NCBI RefSeq assembly: GCF_007714205.1
Contig: NZ_VMQU01000005.1
Location: 1-64,000, forward strand
Direction: 5' to 3'
Source: Mycobacterium helveticum
GTDB lineage: Bacteria; Actinomycetota; Actinomycetes; Mycobacteriales; Mycobacteriaceae
Length of the DNA stretch: 64,000 bases
A model generated the notes under the pieces. The model ran no database searches. It saw nothing but the letters and a program-made list of their open reading frames with translations, and was not told the DNA's origin. Both the position numbers and the translations under genes were made by a program. This document shows positions 31,226-40,387 of the stretch, piece by piece (the first letter of the stretch is position 1; the number at the start of each line of letters is the position of its first letter).

Positions 31226-31682
31226 CAGCACTGTCCGCTGAGTCGACAGCCGAGCAAACTGCGGATGAACGGCGGTTGACTTCGAGTGAACAGTGGTCGG
31301 CGGGCAATGAACAGTTGGCGTCTCCGGTCGGTGTCCCGCTTATAACGGGTTAATGTCTTGGCGAGCGACAGGTCAGCGCAGAAGCGAGCTGTCGCTCGGT
31401 TGCTGACTATGGGGGTGTCCAAACAGGATGTGCGCGTCGCTCGTGACCGGAGTCAGGGGAATCCCGTTGAGGGATCACTAGTCCGCCACTGTGATATGAC
31501 GCGCCAACTTGTTCGGCTTGCCCCTCGAATGGATTTGCTGACTGTGAACGCACAGGTCAAGGCTCCGCCGGCTCAGCGGCCCGGAAGTAGCGAATGTGAC
31601 GAGGCCGTGACCGCGGCCTCCGCTAGGTCTTGTCCGAACGTCGGGGTCGCCTGGCGACCACGGCCCGATAAGGGAGGGCACG
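31226..31682. promoter_or_regulatory. Upstream region of the ESX-5 PPE/PE genes with leader hairpin
   Basis: About 457 bases without a gene. CGAGCGACAG (31362-31371) and its exact complement CTGTCGCTCG (31389-31398) form a 10-bp stem with a 17-base loop. A probable ribosome site GGGAGGG lies ahead of the PPE start. The region likely holds the promoter for the PPE-PE-PPE genes; the hairpin may be transcribed. Confidence 0.5.
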
Positions 31683-32921
31683 GTGTTTGACTTCGGGGCG
31701 CTACCGCCCGAAATCAATTCCGGTCGCATGTACACGGGTCCAGGATCGGCGCCAATGATGGCCGCCGCGTCGGCATGGGATGGATTGGCGACCGAACTCG
31801 GTACGGCCGCCACCGGTTACGGTTCGGCGATCACGGAATTGACCAGTGGACCCTGGGTGGGGCCGGCGTCGGCCTCGATGATGTCGGCCGTTGCGCCGTA
31901 TGTGAGTTGGCTCAGCGCGGCGGCAGGTCAGGCCGAGGAGACCGCCAACCAGGCCCGGGCGGCCGCGGGCGCCTACGAGACGGCGTTCGCGATGACGGTG
32001 CCGCCGCCGGTGGTTGCGGCGAACCGGGCATTGCTGCTGACGCTGATCGCGACCAACTTCTTCGGGCAGAACACCCCGGCGATCGCCGTCACCGAGGCGC
32101 AGTACGTGGAGATGTGGGCGCAGGACGCGGCCGCGATGTACGGCTACCTCGGATCGTCGTTGAGTGCCTCGCAGCTGGTCCCGTTCAACTCGCCGCCCAA
32201 GACGACCACCCCGAACGCTGGTGCCGACCAGGCCATGGCGGTGGCCCAGGCCGTCGCCACCCCGGCCGGCAACTCGGCGCAGACCACCGCGACCACCACC
32301 CCGCAGCTGGTCCCGGCGGTGGTGACGCCGCACGCGATCTCGGCGGCCACCGCGCTGCCCCAGCCGCTGCAACAGCTGCAGAACCTGTTGACGACGGCCA
32401 CCACGAACCCGGCGGCGCTGCCGTGGCCGCTGAACCAGATCCCCACCCCGTGGAACACCTCCGGCATCACCCAGGCGAGCTACTACACGTTGTTCCACAA
32501 CCTCTTCCAGGCGTACAACGGCTACGGTGCGGGCTACCACGGGTTCCAGTGGGGACAGCAAACCGTGACCGGCCTCGGCACCACGGCCGGTGAGGGCGGT
32601 TACTGGTACCCGACGCCGCAATTCGCCCAAATCGGCCTGGGCGCCCACACCGCCTCGGCGGTGTCGGCCGGCACGGGCGGGGCCGGCCGGATCGGGGGCC
32701 TGTCGGTGCCGTCGGGGTGGACCACGCCGGCAACGGAGGTCGGCTCCGTCGTCAAGGGAATAGGGGGGACCCCCGTCCACGCCGCGGCGAACAACGCACC
32801 CGGCAACGCGCTGTTGCGCGGAATTCCACTCGGGTCCGGAAGCCGGCGCGCGGCTTCCGGTTACGTCAACAAGTACGGGTTCCGCTACAGCGTGGTGGTG
32901 CGCCCGCCTTCCGCCGGATAA
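31683..32921 (+). CDS. PPE-SVP protein, PPE25 position
   Basis: A 412-residue PPE protein, exported through ESX-5 as a dimer with a PE partner. The PPE domain covers residues 1-180 (FGALPPEINSGRMYTGPGS, then WVGPASASMM and the [17 protein letters not shown] helix). The C-terminal region has the SVP signature GGLSVPSGW and ends with KYGFRYSVVVRPPSAG. GTG start. First gene of the ESX-5 PPE/PE block and followed 76 bp later by PE18. Corresponds to PPE25 by position; the exact orthologue is not certain. Confidence 0.9.
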   Translation: MFDFGALPPEINSGRMYTGPGSAPMMAAASAWDGLATELGTAATGYGSAITELTSGPWVGPASASMMSAVAPYVSWLSAAAGQAEETANQARAAAGAYETAFAMTVPPPVVAANRALLLTLIATNFFGQNTPAIAVTEAQYVEMWAQDAAAMYGYLGSSLSASQLVPFNSPPKTTTPNAGADQAMAVAQAVATPAGNSAQTTATTTPQLVPAVVTPHAISAATALPQPLQQLQNLLTTATTNPAALPWPLNQIPTPWNTSGITQASYYTLFHNLFQAYNGYGAGYHGFQWGQQTVTGLGTTAGEGGYWYPTPQFAQIGLGAHTASAVSAGTGGAGRIGGLSVPSGWTTPATEVGSVVKGIGGTPVHAAANNAPGNALLRGIPLGSGSRRAASGYVNKYGFRYSVVVRPPSAG

Positions 32922-32997
32922 GCCCGGACAAGAACATGACCATGCCCACTGAATCTCGAAAGCGGTTTCGCTCGAGGGTTTTTGGAAAGGAGACCGC

Positions 32998-33297
32998 ATG
33001 TCGTTCGTGACTACGCAGCCTGAGGCCCTGGCGTCGGCGGCGGGGACGTTGCAGGGGATCGGCTCGACGTTGAGCGCCCAGAACGCCGCAGCGGCGGCCC
33101 CGACGACGGGGGTGGTGCCTGCGGCCGCCGACGAGGTGTCGGCGTTGACCGCGGCGCAGTTTGCCGCGCACGCGCAGATGTACCAGGCCGTGAGCGCTCA
33201 GGCGCAGGCGATTCATGAGATGTTCGTCAACACCTTGGGCATGAGCTCGGGGTCGTATGCGGCGACCGAGGCGGCCAACGCGGCCGCGACCGGCTAA
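32998..33297 (+). CDS. PE18: PE protein PE18
   Basis: A 99-residue PE-only protein: MSFVTTQPEALASAAGTLQG, then a two-helix hairpin ending SSGSYAATEAANAAATG. YAATE is the YxxxD/E secretion signal of type VII substrates. It pairs with the PPE protein encoded 12 bp downstream and is taken to the channel by EspG5 bound to the PPE partner. AAAGGAGG precedes it (32987-32994). Nearly identical to PE19 at 34900. Confidence 0.93.
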   Translation: MSFVTTQPEALASAAGTLQGIGSTLSAQNAAAAAPTTGVVPAAADEVSALTAAQFAAHAQMYQAVSAQAQAIHEMFVNTLGMSSGSYAATEAANAAATG

Positions 33298-33309
33298 AGG
33301 AGGTCAAAG

Positions 33310-34563
33310 GTGATTGATTTTGGTGCCATTCCGCCGGAGATCAACTCCGCGCGGATGTATTCGGGTCCGGGCTCGTCGTCGCTGATGGCGGCGGCCTCGG
33401 CGTGGAACGGGCTGGCCGCGGAGTTGAACTCCACGGCGCTGGGCTATGACAAGGTGGTCACCGCCCTCAGCAGTGAGGAGTGGTTGGGGCCGGCCTCGGC
33501 GTCCATGGCTCAGGCCGTCGCGCCGTACGTGGCGTGGATGAGCACCACCGCGGCCCAGGCCGAGCAGGCCGCCGCCCAGGCGCGCGCGGCCGCGGCGGCC
33601 TACGAGAGTGCGCTGTCCGCCACGGTGCCCCCGCCGCTGGTGGCGGCCAACCGCACCGAGACGGCCCGGGCGATCGCGACCAACGTGCTGGGGCAGAACA
33701 CCGGGATCATCGCCCAGTTGGAGGCCCAGTACGCCCAGATGTGGGCCCAGGACGCCACCGCGATGTACACCTATGCGGCCCAGTCCTCGACAGCCACCAA
33801 GGTGACGCCCTACAAGAACGCACCGGCCATCGCCAACCCCGCCGCCCAAAGCCTGCAAACCGCCGCCACCACAACCGCGGCGGGCGGATCGGCCACCAAC
33901 AACCTGCAGAACATCATCTCGTCGCTGCCGAGCACGTTGCAGGGCCTCGCCAATCCCACCGGGACCTCGAACCTGGTGGCGCAGTTCCAGAACGCCAACC
34001 CCATGCTCCAAGAGCTGTGGTTCGTGATCAGTGGCCAAAGCGTGCTGCCCAGCAACATCGGGACGTTCATCACCGGCTACAACAGCTACTCGGCCCTCTG
34101 GTACAACACGGAAGGTCTGCCCTACTTCTCCGTTGGTATGGGTAACTTCGCCGTGCAGATCGCCAAGACCACGGGTGCACTGGGCGGCGCCGCGCCCGCG
34201 GCCGCCGGTGCGGCCAAGGCCCTGCCCGGCCTGGGCGGGCTGGGCGGCCTGCTCGGTGGCGGTGGCGGCGGCATCGCCGCCCACGCCGCGTCGGCGACCA
34301 TGGGCGGTGCCGGCTCCCTCGGCGGCAAGCTCGCGGTGCCGGTCGCCTGGTCGGGTGCCACCGCGCCCCTGACACACGCCCCGGCCCAGCTGGTCAGCAC
34401 CGTCAGCGCCGCCCCCGAGGCAGCGGCCGGTGCCGGTGGCGGACCCGGGAACCTGCTCGGCGGCATGCCGCTGTCCGGCGCTGGCGCCGGTAGCGGAGTC
34501 GGGTCCGGGCCCCGCTACGGATTCCGCCCCACCGTCATGGCGCGGCCGCCGTTTGCCGGTTAG
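33310..34563 (+). CDS. PPE26: PPE-SVP protein, PPE26-like
   Basis: A 417-residue PPE protein starting at GTG (VIDFGAIPPEINSARMYSGP). The 180-residue PPE domain is followed by a Gly/Ala-rich C-terminus with GGKLAVPVAW (an SVP-type motif) and GFRPTVMARPPFAG. It is coupled to PE18 by an AAAGGAGGTCAAAGGTG sequence containing its ribosome site and start. In M. tuberculosis two PPE genes (PPE26, PPE27) stand between PE18 and PE19; only one is here, so the name is by position. Confidence 0.9.
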   Translation: MIDFGAIPPEINSARMYSGPGSSSLMAAASAWNGLAAELNSTALGYDKVVTALSSEEWLGPASASMAQAVAPYVAWMSTTAAQAEQAAAQARAAAAAYESALSATVPPPLVAANRTETARAIATNVLGQNTGIIAQLEAQYAQMWAQDATAMYTYAAQSSTATKVTPYKNAPAIANPAAQSLQTAATTTAAGGSATNNLQNIISSLPSTLQGLANPTGTSNLVAQFQNANPMLQELWFVISGQSVLPSNIGTFITGYNSYSALWYNTEGLPYFSVGMGNFAVQIAKTTGALGGAAPAAAGAAKALPGLGGLGGLLGGGGGGIAAHAASATMGGAGSLGGKLAVPVAWSGATAPLTHAPAQLVSTVSAAPEAAAGAGGGPGNLLGGMPLSGAGAGSGVGSGPRYGFRPTVMARPPFAG

Positions 34564-34899
34564 GCCGTCCCGACCGGTTCGCACGCGCGCAATGACCGCA
34601 AACGAACGGCCCGGGACCCGAGGCATCGCCGGTCGGAGCCGCGTGCCGATGGCGTTCCGCGTGACCTGGCCCGGTGGCCGGACTAGCAGACGCACGATTG
34701 CTGTGACTGTGTTGTCAGAAGCATCGTCAGAGCCCCCGCGCGGGGTGGTGCGCTGTTATCCTTGCGTAACCGAAGGTGAATTCGGCGTGCCGTTTCGTGA
34801 ACAGTTGCGAACAGGGGACGCCGAAGGCAGCCTGGGGCTACGTAGTCATCTACTCTCATCCGAGAGCGATTGCTGGAAAACTATCGAGGAGGGAACAGT
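34564..34899. other. Intergenic region before PE19
   Basis: A 336-base gap; in M. tuberculosis a further PPE gene lies between PPE26 and PE19. A strong ribosome site CGAGGAGGGA precedes PE19. No PPE fragment remains in it that I can recognise. Confidence 0.6.
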
Positions 34900-35199
34900 A
34901 TGTCGTTCGTGACCACACAACCGGAGGCGCTGGCTGCGGCGGCCGGGAACCTGCAGGGCATCGGCGCCACCATGAGCGCTCAGAACGCGGCTGCCGCGGC
35001 CCCCACGACCGGGGTTGTGCCCGCCGCCGCCGACGAGGTTTCGGCGCTGACCGCGGCCCAGTTCGCCGCACACGCCCAGATGTACCAGGCAGTGAGCGCC
35101 CAGGCGCAGGCCATCCACGAGATGTTCGTGAACACGCTGTCGATGAGCTCCGGCTCGTACGCGGCCACCGAGGCCGCCAACGCTGTCGCTGCCGGCTGA
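34900..35199 (+). CDS. PE19: PE protein PE19
   Basis: A 99-residue PE-only protein, differing from PE18 at only about nine positions, all conservative or near the ends. Ends SSGSYAATEAANAVAAG with the YxxxE signal. It precedes esxM-esxN after 351 bp. In M. tuberculosis PE19 affects cell-envelope permeability; that role is not readable here. Confidence 0.93.
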   Translation: MSFVTTQPEALAAAAGNLQGIGATMSAQNAAAAAPTTGVVPAAADEVSALTAAQFAAHAQMYQAVSAQAQAIHEMFVNTLSMSSGSYAATEAANAVAAG

Positions 35200-35550
35200 C
35201 CGGGCCGGCGGTTGGGGGGCTCTGGGTTCACCGTCACCTGCACGGTTTCCCGGGTAACCGCCCGGCAGCATCGGCAGCACGCCTGACTCGAACGTCCCGG
35301 TTCGGGTCAGGCGCCTTTCACAGTGGTACAGCGCCCGGACGGCCCTCGGCTGACGGGAAGGGGGGGAACATTCTTCAGGTATTCGGTTCGACGGTCTGCA
35401 TGCGTGTAACCGTCCGGCCGGCGTCGACCATGTCGACGCATCGCCGGGTCAGACCGAGAGCGGTCCGACCCGTCCGACTCGAATAAACAGAGCAGTTCAC
35501 CAGACGACATCGCCAGACGACATCACCAGAGGACAAAGGAGACAGGCAAC
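35200..35550. other. PE19-esxM intergenic region
   Basis: A 351-base gap without a supported gene. GACATCGCCAGACGACATCACCAGAGGACAAAGGAG, described only as its parts, gives a repeated CCAGACGACATC and the ribosome site AAAGGAG before esxM. An esxMN promoter is expected here. Confidence 0.5.
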
Positions 35551-35847
35551 ATGCCAACACGTTTTATGACCGACCCGCACGAGATGCGCGCGATGGCCGG
35601 CCGCTTCGAGGTGCACGCCCAGACCGTCGAGGACGAGGCCCGCAAGATGTGGGCGTCGTCGATGAACATCGCCGGAGCCGGCTGGAGCGGTCAGGCCCAG
35701 GCCACCTCGTACGACACCATGGGCCAGATGAACCAGGCCTTCCGCAACATCGTCAACATGCTCCACGGGGTGCGTGACGGGCTGATCCGCGACGCCAACA
35801 ACTACGAGCAGCAAGAGCAGGCCTCGCAGCAGATCCTGGGCAGCTAG
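35551..35847 (+). CDS. esxM: ESX-5 substrate EsxM (WXG100, CFP-10-like)
   Basis: A 98-residue WXG100 protein: helix, GAGWSGQA turn (the WxG motif), helix and a C-terminal tail [12 protein letters not shown] holding the YxxxE export signal. Forms a heterodimer with EsxN and is secreted by ESX-5. Very close to M. tuberculosis EsxM ([39 protein letters not shown]). The gene lies 48 bp before esxN. Confidence 0.97.
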   Translation: MPTRFMTDPHEMRAMAGRFEVHAQTVEDEARKMWASSMNIAGAGWSGQAQATSYDTMGQMNQAFRNIVNMLHGVRDGLIRDANNYEQQEQASQQILGS

Positions 35848-35895
35848 CGCCGAAACGCGCCGCTGCGTAACATTCCAGACGTTAGGAGAACTGTC

Positions 35896-36180
35896 ATGTC
35901 AATCAATTACCAGTTCGGCGATGTGGACGCCCACGGCGCCACCATTCGCGCCCAGGCCGCCTCGTTGGAGGCCGAACACCAGGCCATCGTTCGTGATGTG
36001 CTGGCCGCCGGTGACTTCTGGGGTGGTTCGGGTTCGGTGGCCTGCCAGGAGTTCATCACCCAGTTGGGTCGCAACTTCCAGGTGATCTACGAGCAGGCCA
36101 ACGCCCACGGCCAGAAGGTGCAGAGCGCCGGTTCCAACATGGCCAGCACCGACAGTGCCGTCGGGTCCAGCTGGGCCTAA
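35896..36180 (+). CDS. esxN: ESX-5 substrate EsxN (WXG100, ESAT-6-like)
   Basis: A 94-residue WXG100 protein with MSINYQFGDVDAHGATIRAQ, the FWGGSGS turn and the tail TDSAVGSSWA, close to the EsxI/EsxN group of M. tuberculosis. Secreted as a dimer with EsxM. It ends 88 bp before espG5, the gap containing a hairpin. Confidence 0.97.
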   Translation: MSINYQFGDVDAHGATIRAQAASLEAEHQAIVRDVLAAGDFWGGSGSVACQEFITQLGRNFQVIYEQANAHGQKVQSAGSNMASTDSAVGSSWA

Positions 36181-36198
36181 ACCCCAACTTCAGGCGCG

Positions 36199-36225
36199 GC
36201 AGCACACCACACACCGGTGTGCTGC
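36199..36225. terminator. Hairpin between esxN and espG5
   Basis: GCAGCACACC (36199-36208) and GGTGTGCTGC (36216-36225) form a perfect 10-bp stem with a 7-base loop, 18 bases after the esxN stop. There is no T-run. It may be a partial terminator that lowers expression of espG5 and the machine genes relative to the abundant EsxMN substrates. Confidence 0.55.
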
Positions 36226-36267
36226 TGCGTCCTGCGGTTACCGATTAAACCGACCTTCGAGGGATTG

Positions 36268-37170
36268 ATGGACCAACAGAGCACCCGCACCGACATCACC
36301 GTCAACGTCGATGGTTTCTGGATGCTCCAGGCTCTCCTGGACATCCGGCACGTTGCGCCGGAGTTGCGGTGCCGGCCATTCGTGTCTACCGACTCCAACG
36401 ACTGGCTCAACGAGCATCCCGGCATGGCGGTGATGCGCGAGCAGGGCATCGTCGAAAACGACGAGGTGAACGAGCAGGTGGCCGCCCGCATGCGGGTGCT
36501 CGCCGCGCCGGACCTCGAGGTGGTCGCCCTGCTGTCGCGGGGCAAGCTCCTCTACGGCGTGGTCGAGGACGAGAATCAGCCGCCCGGTTCGCGCGACATC
36601 CCCGACAACGAGTTCCGGGTGGTGCTGGCCCGGCGCGGCCAGCACTGGGTGTCGGCGGTCCGGGTGGGCAGCGACATCACGGTCGACGACGTCGCCGTCG
36701 CCGACAGCGCCTCGATCGCGGCCCTGGTGATGGACGGCCTGGAATCGATCCACCACGCGGAGCCCGCGGCGATCAACGCGGTCAACGTGCCTCTCGAGGA
36801 GATGCTCGAGGCGACGAAGTCGTGGCAGGAGTCGGGCTTCAACGTGTTCTCCGGCGGCGATCTGCGGCGCATGGGCATCAGCGCCGCCACGGTGGCCGCG
36901 CTGGGACAGGCACTGTCCGACCCGGCCGCCGAGGTCGCGGTGTACGCCCGTCAGTACCGGGACGACGCGAAGGGACCCAGCACCTCCGTGCTGTCGCTCA
37001 AGGATGGATCCGGCGGCCGGATCGCCATGTACCAGCAGGCGCGGACGGCGGGTTCGGGGGAGGCCTGGCTGGCCATCTGCCCGGCGACGCCCCAGCTCGT
37101 GCAGGTGGGCGTCAAGACCGTACTGGACACCCTGCCTTACGGCGAATGGAAAACGCACAGCAGGGTTTGA
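36268..37170 (+). CDS. espG5: ESX-5 chaperone EspG5
   Basis: A 300-residue cytosolic chaperone that binds the tip of PPE proteins in PE-PPE dimers and keeps them soluble until ESX-5 export. MDQQSTRTDITVNVDGFWML starts the protein; the length equals that of Rv1794. ATG at 36268 is chosen on this ground. It links the PPE genes encoded here to the machine. Confidence 0.95.
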   Translation: MDQQSTRTDITVNVDGFWMLQALLDIRHVAPELRCRPFVSTDSNDWLNEHPGMAVMREQGIVENDEVNEQVAARMRVLAAPDLEVVALLSRGKLLYGVVEDENQPPGSRDIPDNEFRVVLARRGQHWVSAVRVGSDITVDDVAVADSASIAALVMDGLESIHHAEPAAINAVNVPLEEMLEATKSWQESGFNVFSGGDLRRMGISAATVAALGQALSDPAAEVAVYARQYRDDAKGPSTSVLSLKDGSGGRIAMYQQARTAGSGEAWLAICPATPQLVQVGVKTVLDTLPYGEWKTHSRV

Positions 37171-37308
37171 CCCGCAGACGAAACACAGAGTTTACCGATG
37201 CTTTTACGCACAACATGCGGTGAGGATACGGACACGGCATACTTCTGGAGAAGCATCAGCAAATTCCACACGAGTGTCACCACAACTCTTAATCGCGAGG
37301 CCAGGCAG

Positions 37309-37440
37309 ATGAGATCCGAATTAGTCGAACTGCACGTACCGGGGGGCGACGACGCCTCGGGTAGTGCATGGGCCGATGCCCGCGCGTGGCTGGAGACACG
37401 GAGTTACACACCAACCATTGCAGGGGGTGCAGGGCGATGA
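37309..37440 (+). CDS. Possible 43-residue small protein ahead of eccD5
   Basis: An ATG at 37309 opens a frame of 43 codons, MRSELVELHVPGGDDASGSA, then WADARAWLETRSYTPTIAGG, whose TGA overlaps the eccD5 ATG (ATGA at 37437-37440). Such overlap usually means translational coupling. GAGGCCAGG upstream could serve as a ribosome site. No family is recognised; it could be a real small protein or a leader that sets eccD5 translation. Confidence 0.35.
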   Translation: MRSELVELHVPGGDDASGSAWADARAWLETRSYTPTIAGGAGR

Positions 37441-38948
37441 CCGCGGTAGTTGAAGCGCCACAGACTGATGTAGAGGGAGTCGCACAACCTCGGTCAGTCG
37501 TGGTCGGCATCATGGCCGGCACGGGGGTACAGATCGGCGTGTTGTTGGACGCCAACGCCCCCGTCTCGGTGATGACCGATCCGCTGTTGAAGGTGGTCAA
37601 CAGCCGGCTGCGGGAGCTCGGCGAGGCCACGCTCGAGGCCACCGGCCGAGGCCGCTGGGCGCTGTGCCTGGTCGACGGCACTCCGCTGCGGGCCACCCAG
37701 TCGCTGACCGAGCAGGACGTCTACGACGGCGACCGGCTGTGGATCCGGTTCATTGCGGACACCGAACGCCGCTCGCAGGTCATCGAACACATCTCGACGG
37801 CCGTTTCGGCGAACCTCAGCAAACGATTCGCCGCGATCGACCCGGGCACCGCGGTGCAGGTCGGGGCCTCCATGGTCGCGATCGGCGTAACCGCCGCGGC
37901 AGCGCTGATGGGCTGGTGGCGTTGGGACCACAACTCGTGGTTGCCCACCGTCTATGGCACGCTGATCGGCGCCGCCGTCATGGCAGTCGCCGTCATGCTG
38001 CTGATGAGGGCCAAGACGCCGGCCGAACGACTCGTCGGCGACATCCTGCTGCTGAGCAGCCTCGCGCCACTCGCGGTCGCCGCGGCGGGGGCGCCTCCCG
38101 GCGGCGCGGGATCCCCGCAGGCGGTGCTGGGCTTCGGTGTTCTGAGCGTCGCCGCCGCGCTGGTCCTGCGCTTCACCGGCCGGCGGCTGGGGATCTACAC
38201 CGCGATCGTCACGATCAGCGCGGTGGCGACGGTCGCCAGCCTGGCGCGGATGGTCGCGATGACCAGCACGGTGACCATGTTCACCTCCATCGTGCTGGTG
38301 TGCGTGCTGGCCTACCACGCGGCGCCGGCCCTGTCCCGGCGGCTGGCCGGGATCCGGCTGCCCGTGTTCCCGTCGGCCACCAGCCGTTGGGTCTTCGAGG
38401 CCCGTCCCGACCTGCCCACCACGGTGGTGCGCTCCGAAGGCGGCCCGCCGGTGCTGGAGGGACCGGCGTCGGTCCGCGACGTGGTGTTGCAGGCCGAGCG
38501 TGCCCGCTCGTTCCTGACGGGTCTGCTGACCGGGCTGGGCGTGCTGACCGTGTTCTCCCTGACCGTGCTCTCCGACCCGCGCGGCGGGCAGCGCTGGCTG
38601 CCACTGCTGCTGACCGGCTTCACCGCGGGCTTTTTGATGCTGCGCGGCCGCTCCTACGTCGACCGCTGGCAGTCGATCACCCTGGCCGGCACGTCCGTGA
38701 TCATCGTCGCGGCGGTGGTGGCAAGGTACGCGATCGTGCTGCAGTCCCCGCTGGCGATCTCGATCAGCGTGGCGATCCTGGTGCTGCTTCCGGCGGCGGG
38801 CCTGACCGCGGCCGCGGTCGTCCCCAACACCATCTACAGCCCCCTGTTCCGCAAGTTCGTGGAGTGGATTGAATACCTCTGCCTGATGCCGATCTTCCCG
38901 CTGGCATTGTGGTTGATGAATGTCTATGCAGCGATCCGCTACCGCTGA
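37437..38948 (+). CDS. eccD5: ESX-5 membrane channel component EccD5
   Basis: A 503-residue protein, the same length as Rv1795. The first 120 residues form a ubiquitin-like domain in the cytosol (GIMAGTGVQIGVLLDANAPV; DGTPLRATQSLTEQDVYDGD); about eleven membrane helices follow. EccD dimers line the inner-membrane pore of the ESX-5 complex. ATG at 37437. Its 3' end overlaps mycP5 by 29 bp. Confidence 0.96.
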   Translation: MTAVVEAPQTDVEGVAQPRSVVVGIMAGTGVQIGVLLDANAPVSVMTDPLLKVVNSRLRELGEATLEATGRGRWALCLVDGTPLRATQSLTEQDVYDGDRLWIRFIADTERRSQVIEHISTAVSANLSKRFAAIDPGTAVQVGASMVAIGVTAAAALMGWWRWDHNSWLPTVYGTLIGAAVMAVAVMLLMRAKTPAERLVGDILLLSSLAPLAVAAAGAPPGGAGSPQAVLGFGVLSVAAALVLRFTGRRLGIYTAIVTISAVATVASLARMVAMTSTVTMFTSIVLVCVLAYHAAPALSRRLAGIRLPVFPSATSRWVFEARPDLPTTVVRSEGGPPVLEGPASVRDVVLQAERARSFLTGLLTGLGVLTVFSLTVLSDPRGGQRWLPLLLTGFTAGFLMLRGRSYVDRWQSITLAGTSVIIVAAVVARYAIVLQSPLAISISVAILVLLPAAGLTAAAVVPNTIYSPLFRKFVEWIEYLCLMPIFPLALWLMNVYAAIRYR

Positions 38949-40374
38949 CCGGAAGGTGTGGCGCGGTCGTGCGACCCGTGCGACCGTCGCCGCGCTCCTA
39001 CTCACCTCGGGCGCATTGGCGGGCCTGCCACCCGCCTCTGCCATCTCCCCACCGACGATCGACCCGGCCGCAGTGCCACCCGACGGTCCCCCCGGGCCGC
39101 CGGCGCCGATGAAGCAGACCGCCTACTGCACCGAGGTCGGCGTGTTGCCCGGCACCGATTTCAAGGTGCCGCCGCAGTACATGGACATGCTCAACCTGCC
39201 CGAGGCGTGGCAGTTCGGCCGGGGCGCGGGTGTGAAGGTCGCCGTGATCGACACCGGCGTCACTCCGCACCCCCGGCTTCCCCGCCTGATCCCCGGGGGG
39301 GACTACATCATGGGCGGGGACGGCTTGTCCGACTGCGACGCGCACGGCACCATCGTGGCGTCGATGATCGGCGCGGCGCCGACGCAGGCCTCCGACGCGT
39401 ACAGCGGGATCGCCCCGGACGTCGACATCATCTCGATCCGGCAGTCCAGCCAGGCATTCGGCCTCAAGGACGCCTACACCGGTGACGAGGATCCCCAGAC
39501 CCGGGCGAAGGTCGACAGCGTCGAGACGATGGCGCGGGCCATCGTGCACGCCGCCGACATGGGCGCCCAGGTGATCAACATCTCCGACGTAACCTGCATG
39601 AGCGCCCGCAACGTGGTCGACCAGCGCTCGCTGGGCGCCGCGGTGCGCTACGCGGCGGTCGACAAGAACGTCGTCATCGTGGCCGCCGCCGGTGACAGCA
39701 GCAAGAAGGACTGCAAGCAGAACCCGCTTTTCGACCCGTTGCAGCCCAACGATCCGCGCGACTGGAACGCGGTCACCACCGTCGTGACGCCGTCCTGGTT
39801 CAGCGACTACGTCCTGACGGTCGGGGCGGTCAACAACGACGGCCGTCCCCTCAGCCAGGGCGGTCAGGGACAGGGCTCGTCGAGCATCGCCGGACCCTGG
39901 GTCGGGATCGCCGCGCCGGGCACCGACGTGGTCGGACTGTCGCCGCGTGACGACGGCCTGATCAACGCGATCGACGGGCCCGACAACACGCTGCTGGTTC
40001 CGAGCGGCACCAGCTTCTCGACCGCGATCGTGTCCGGGGTGGCCGCCCTGGTGCGCGCGAAATACCCGGAGCTGTCGTCCCACCAAATCATCAATCGGTT
40101 GACCCGCACGGCCCGGGCGCCCGCGCGCGGCGTGGACAATCAGGTCGGGTACGGTGTCGTTGACCCGGTGGCCGCGCTGACGTGGGACGTTCCCGAAGGT
40201 CCGGTGAAGCCGCCACAACAGCTTTCGGCACCGCTGAACACGCCCAAGCCGGCCCCGCCTCGCGACGAGGTTCCGGTCTGGGTGGCCGCAGGGGGGCTGA
40301 CCGGGGCGCTACTGATAGGCGGCGCAGTGTTTGGTGTCACGATGTTGATGAAGCGATCGCGTAAGCAGCGATGA
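38920..40374 (+). CDS. mycP5: ESX-5 mycosin protease MycP5
   Basis: A 484-residue membrane-anchored subtilisin-type serine protease that stabilises and caps the ESX-5 complex. Signal peptide to about residue 42; catalytic Asp111 (AVIDTGV), His142 (DAHGT) and Ser365 (SGTSFST); C-terminal anchor [20 protein letters not shown], then a basic tail. It is about 100 residues shorter than the M. tuberculosis protein (about 585) and the His142-to-linker stretch lacks the long Pro-rich loop found there. A second ATG at 38926 could also start. Starts inside eccD5. Confidence 0.95.
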   Translation: MSMQRSATADRKVWRGRATRATVAALLLTSGALAGLPPASAISPPTIDPAAVPPDGPPGPPAPMKQTAYCTEVGVLPGTDFKVPPQYMDMLNLPEAWQFGRGAGVKVAVIDTGVTPHPRLPRLIPGGDYIMGGDGLSDCDAHGTIVASMIGAAPTQASDAYSGIAPDVDIISIRQSSQAFGLKDAYTGDEDPQTRAKVDSVETMARAIVHAADMGAQVINISDVTCMSARNVVDQRSLGAAVRYAAVDKNVVIVAAAGDSSKKDCKQNPLFDPLQPNDPRDWNAVTTVVTPSWFSDYVLTVGAVNNDGRPLSQGGQGQGSSSIAGPWVGIAAPGTDVVGLSPRDDGLINAIDGPDNTLLVPSGTSFSTAIVSGVAALVRAKYPELSSHQIINRLTRTARAPARGVDNQVGYGVVDPVAALTWDVPEGPVKPPQQLSAPLNTPKPAPPRDEVPVWVAAGGLTGALLIGGAVFGVTMLMKRSRKQR

Positions 40375-40387
40375 GGGCGGGACGGTA

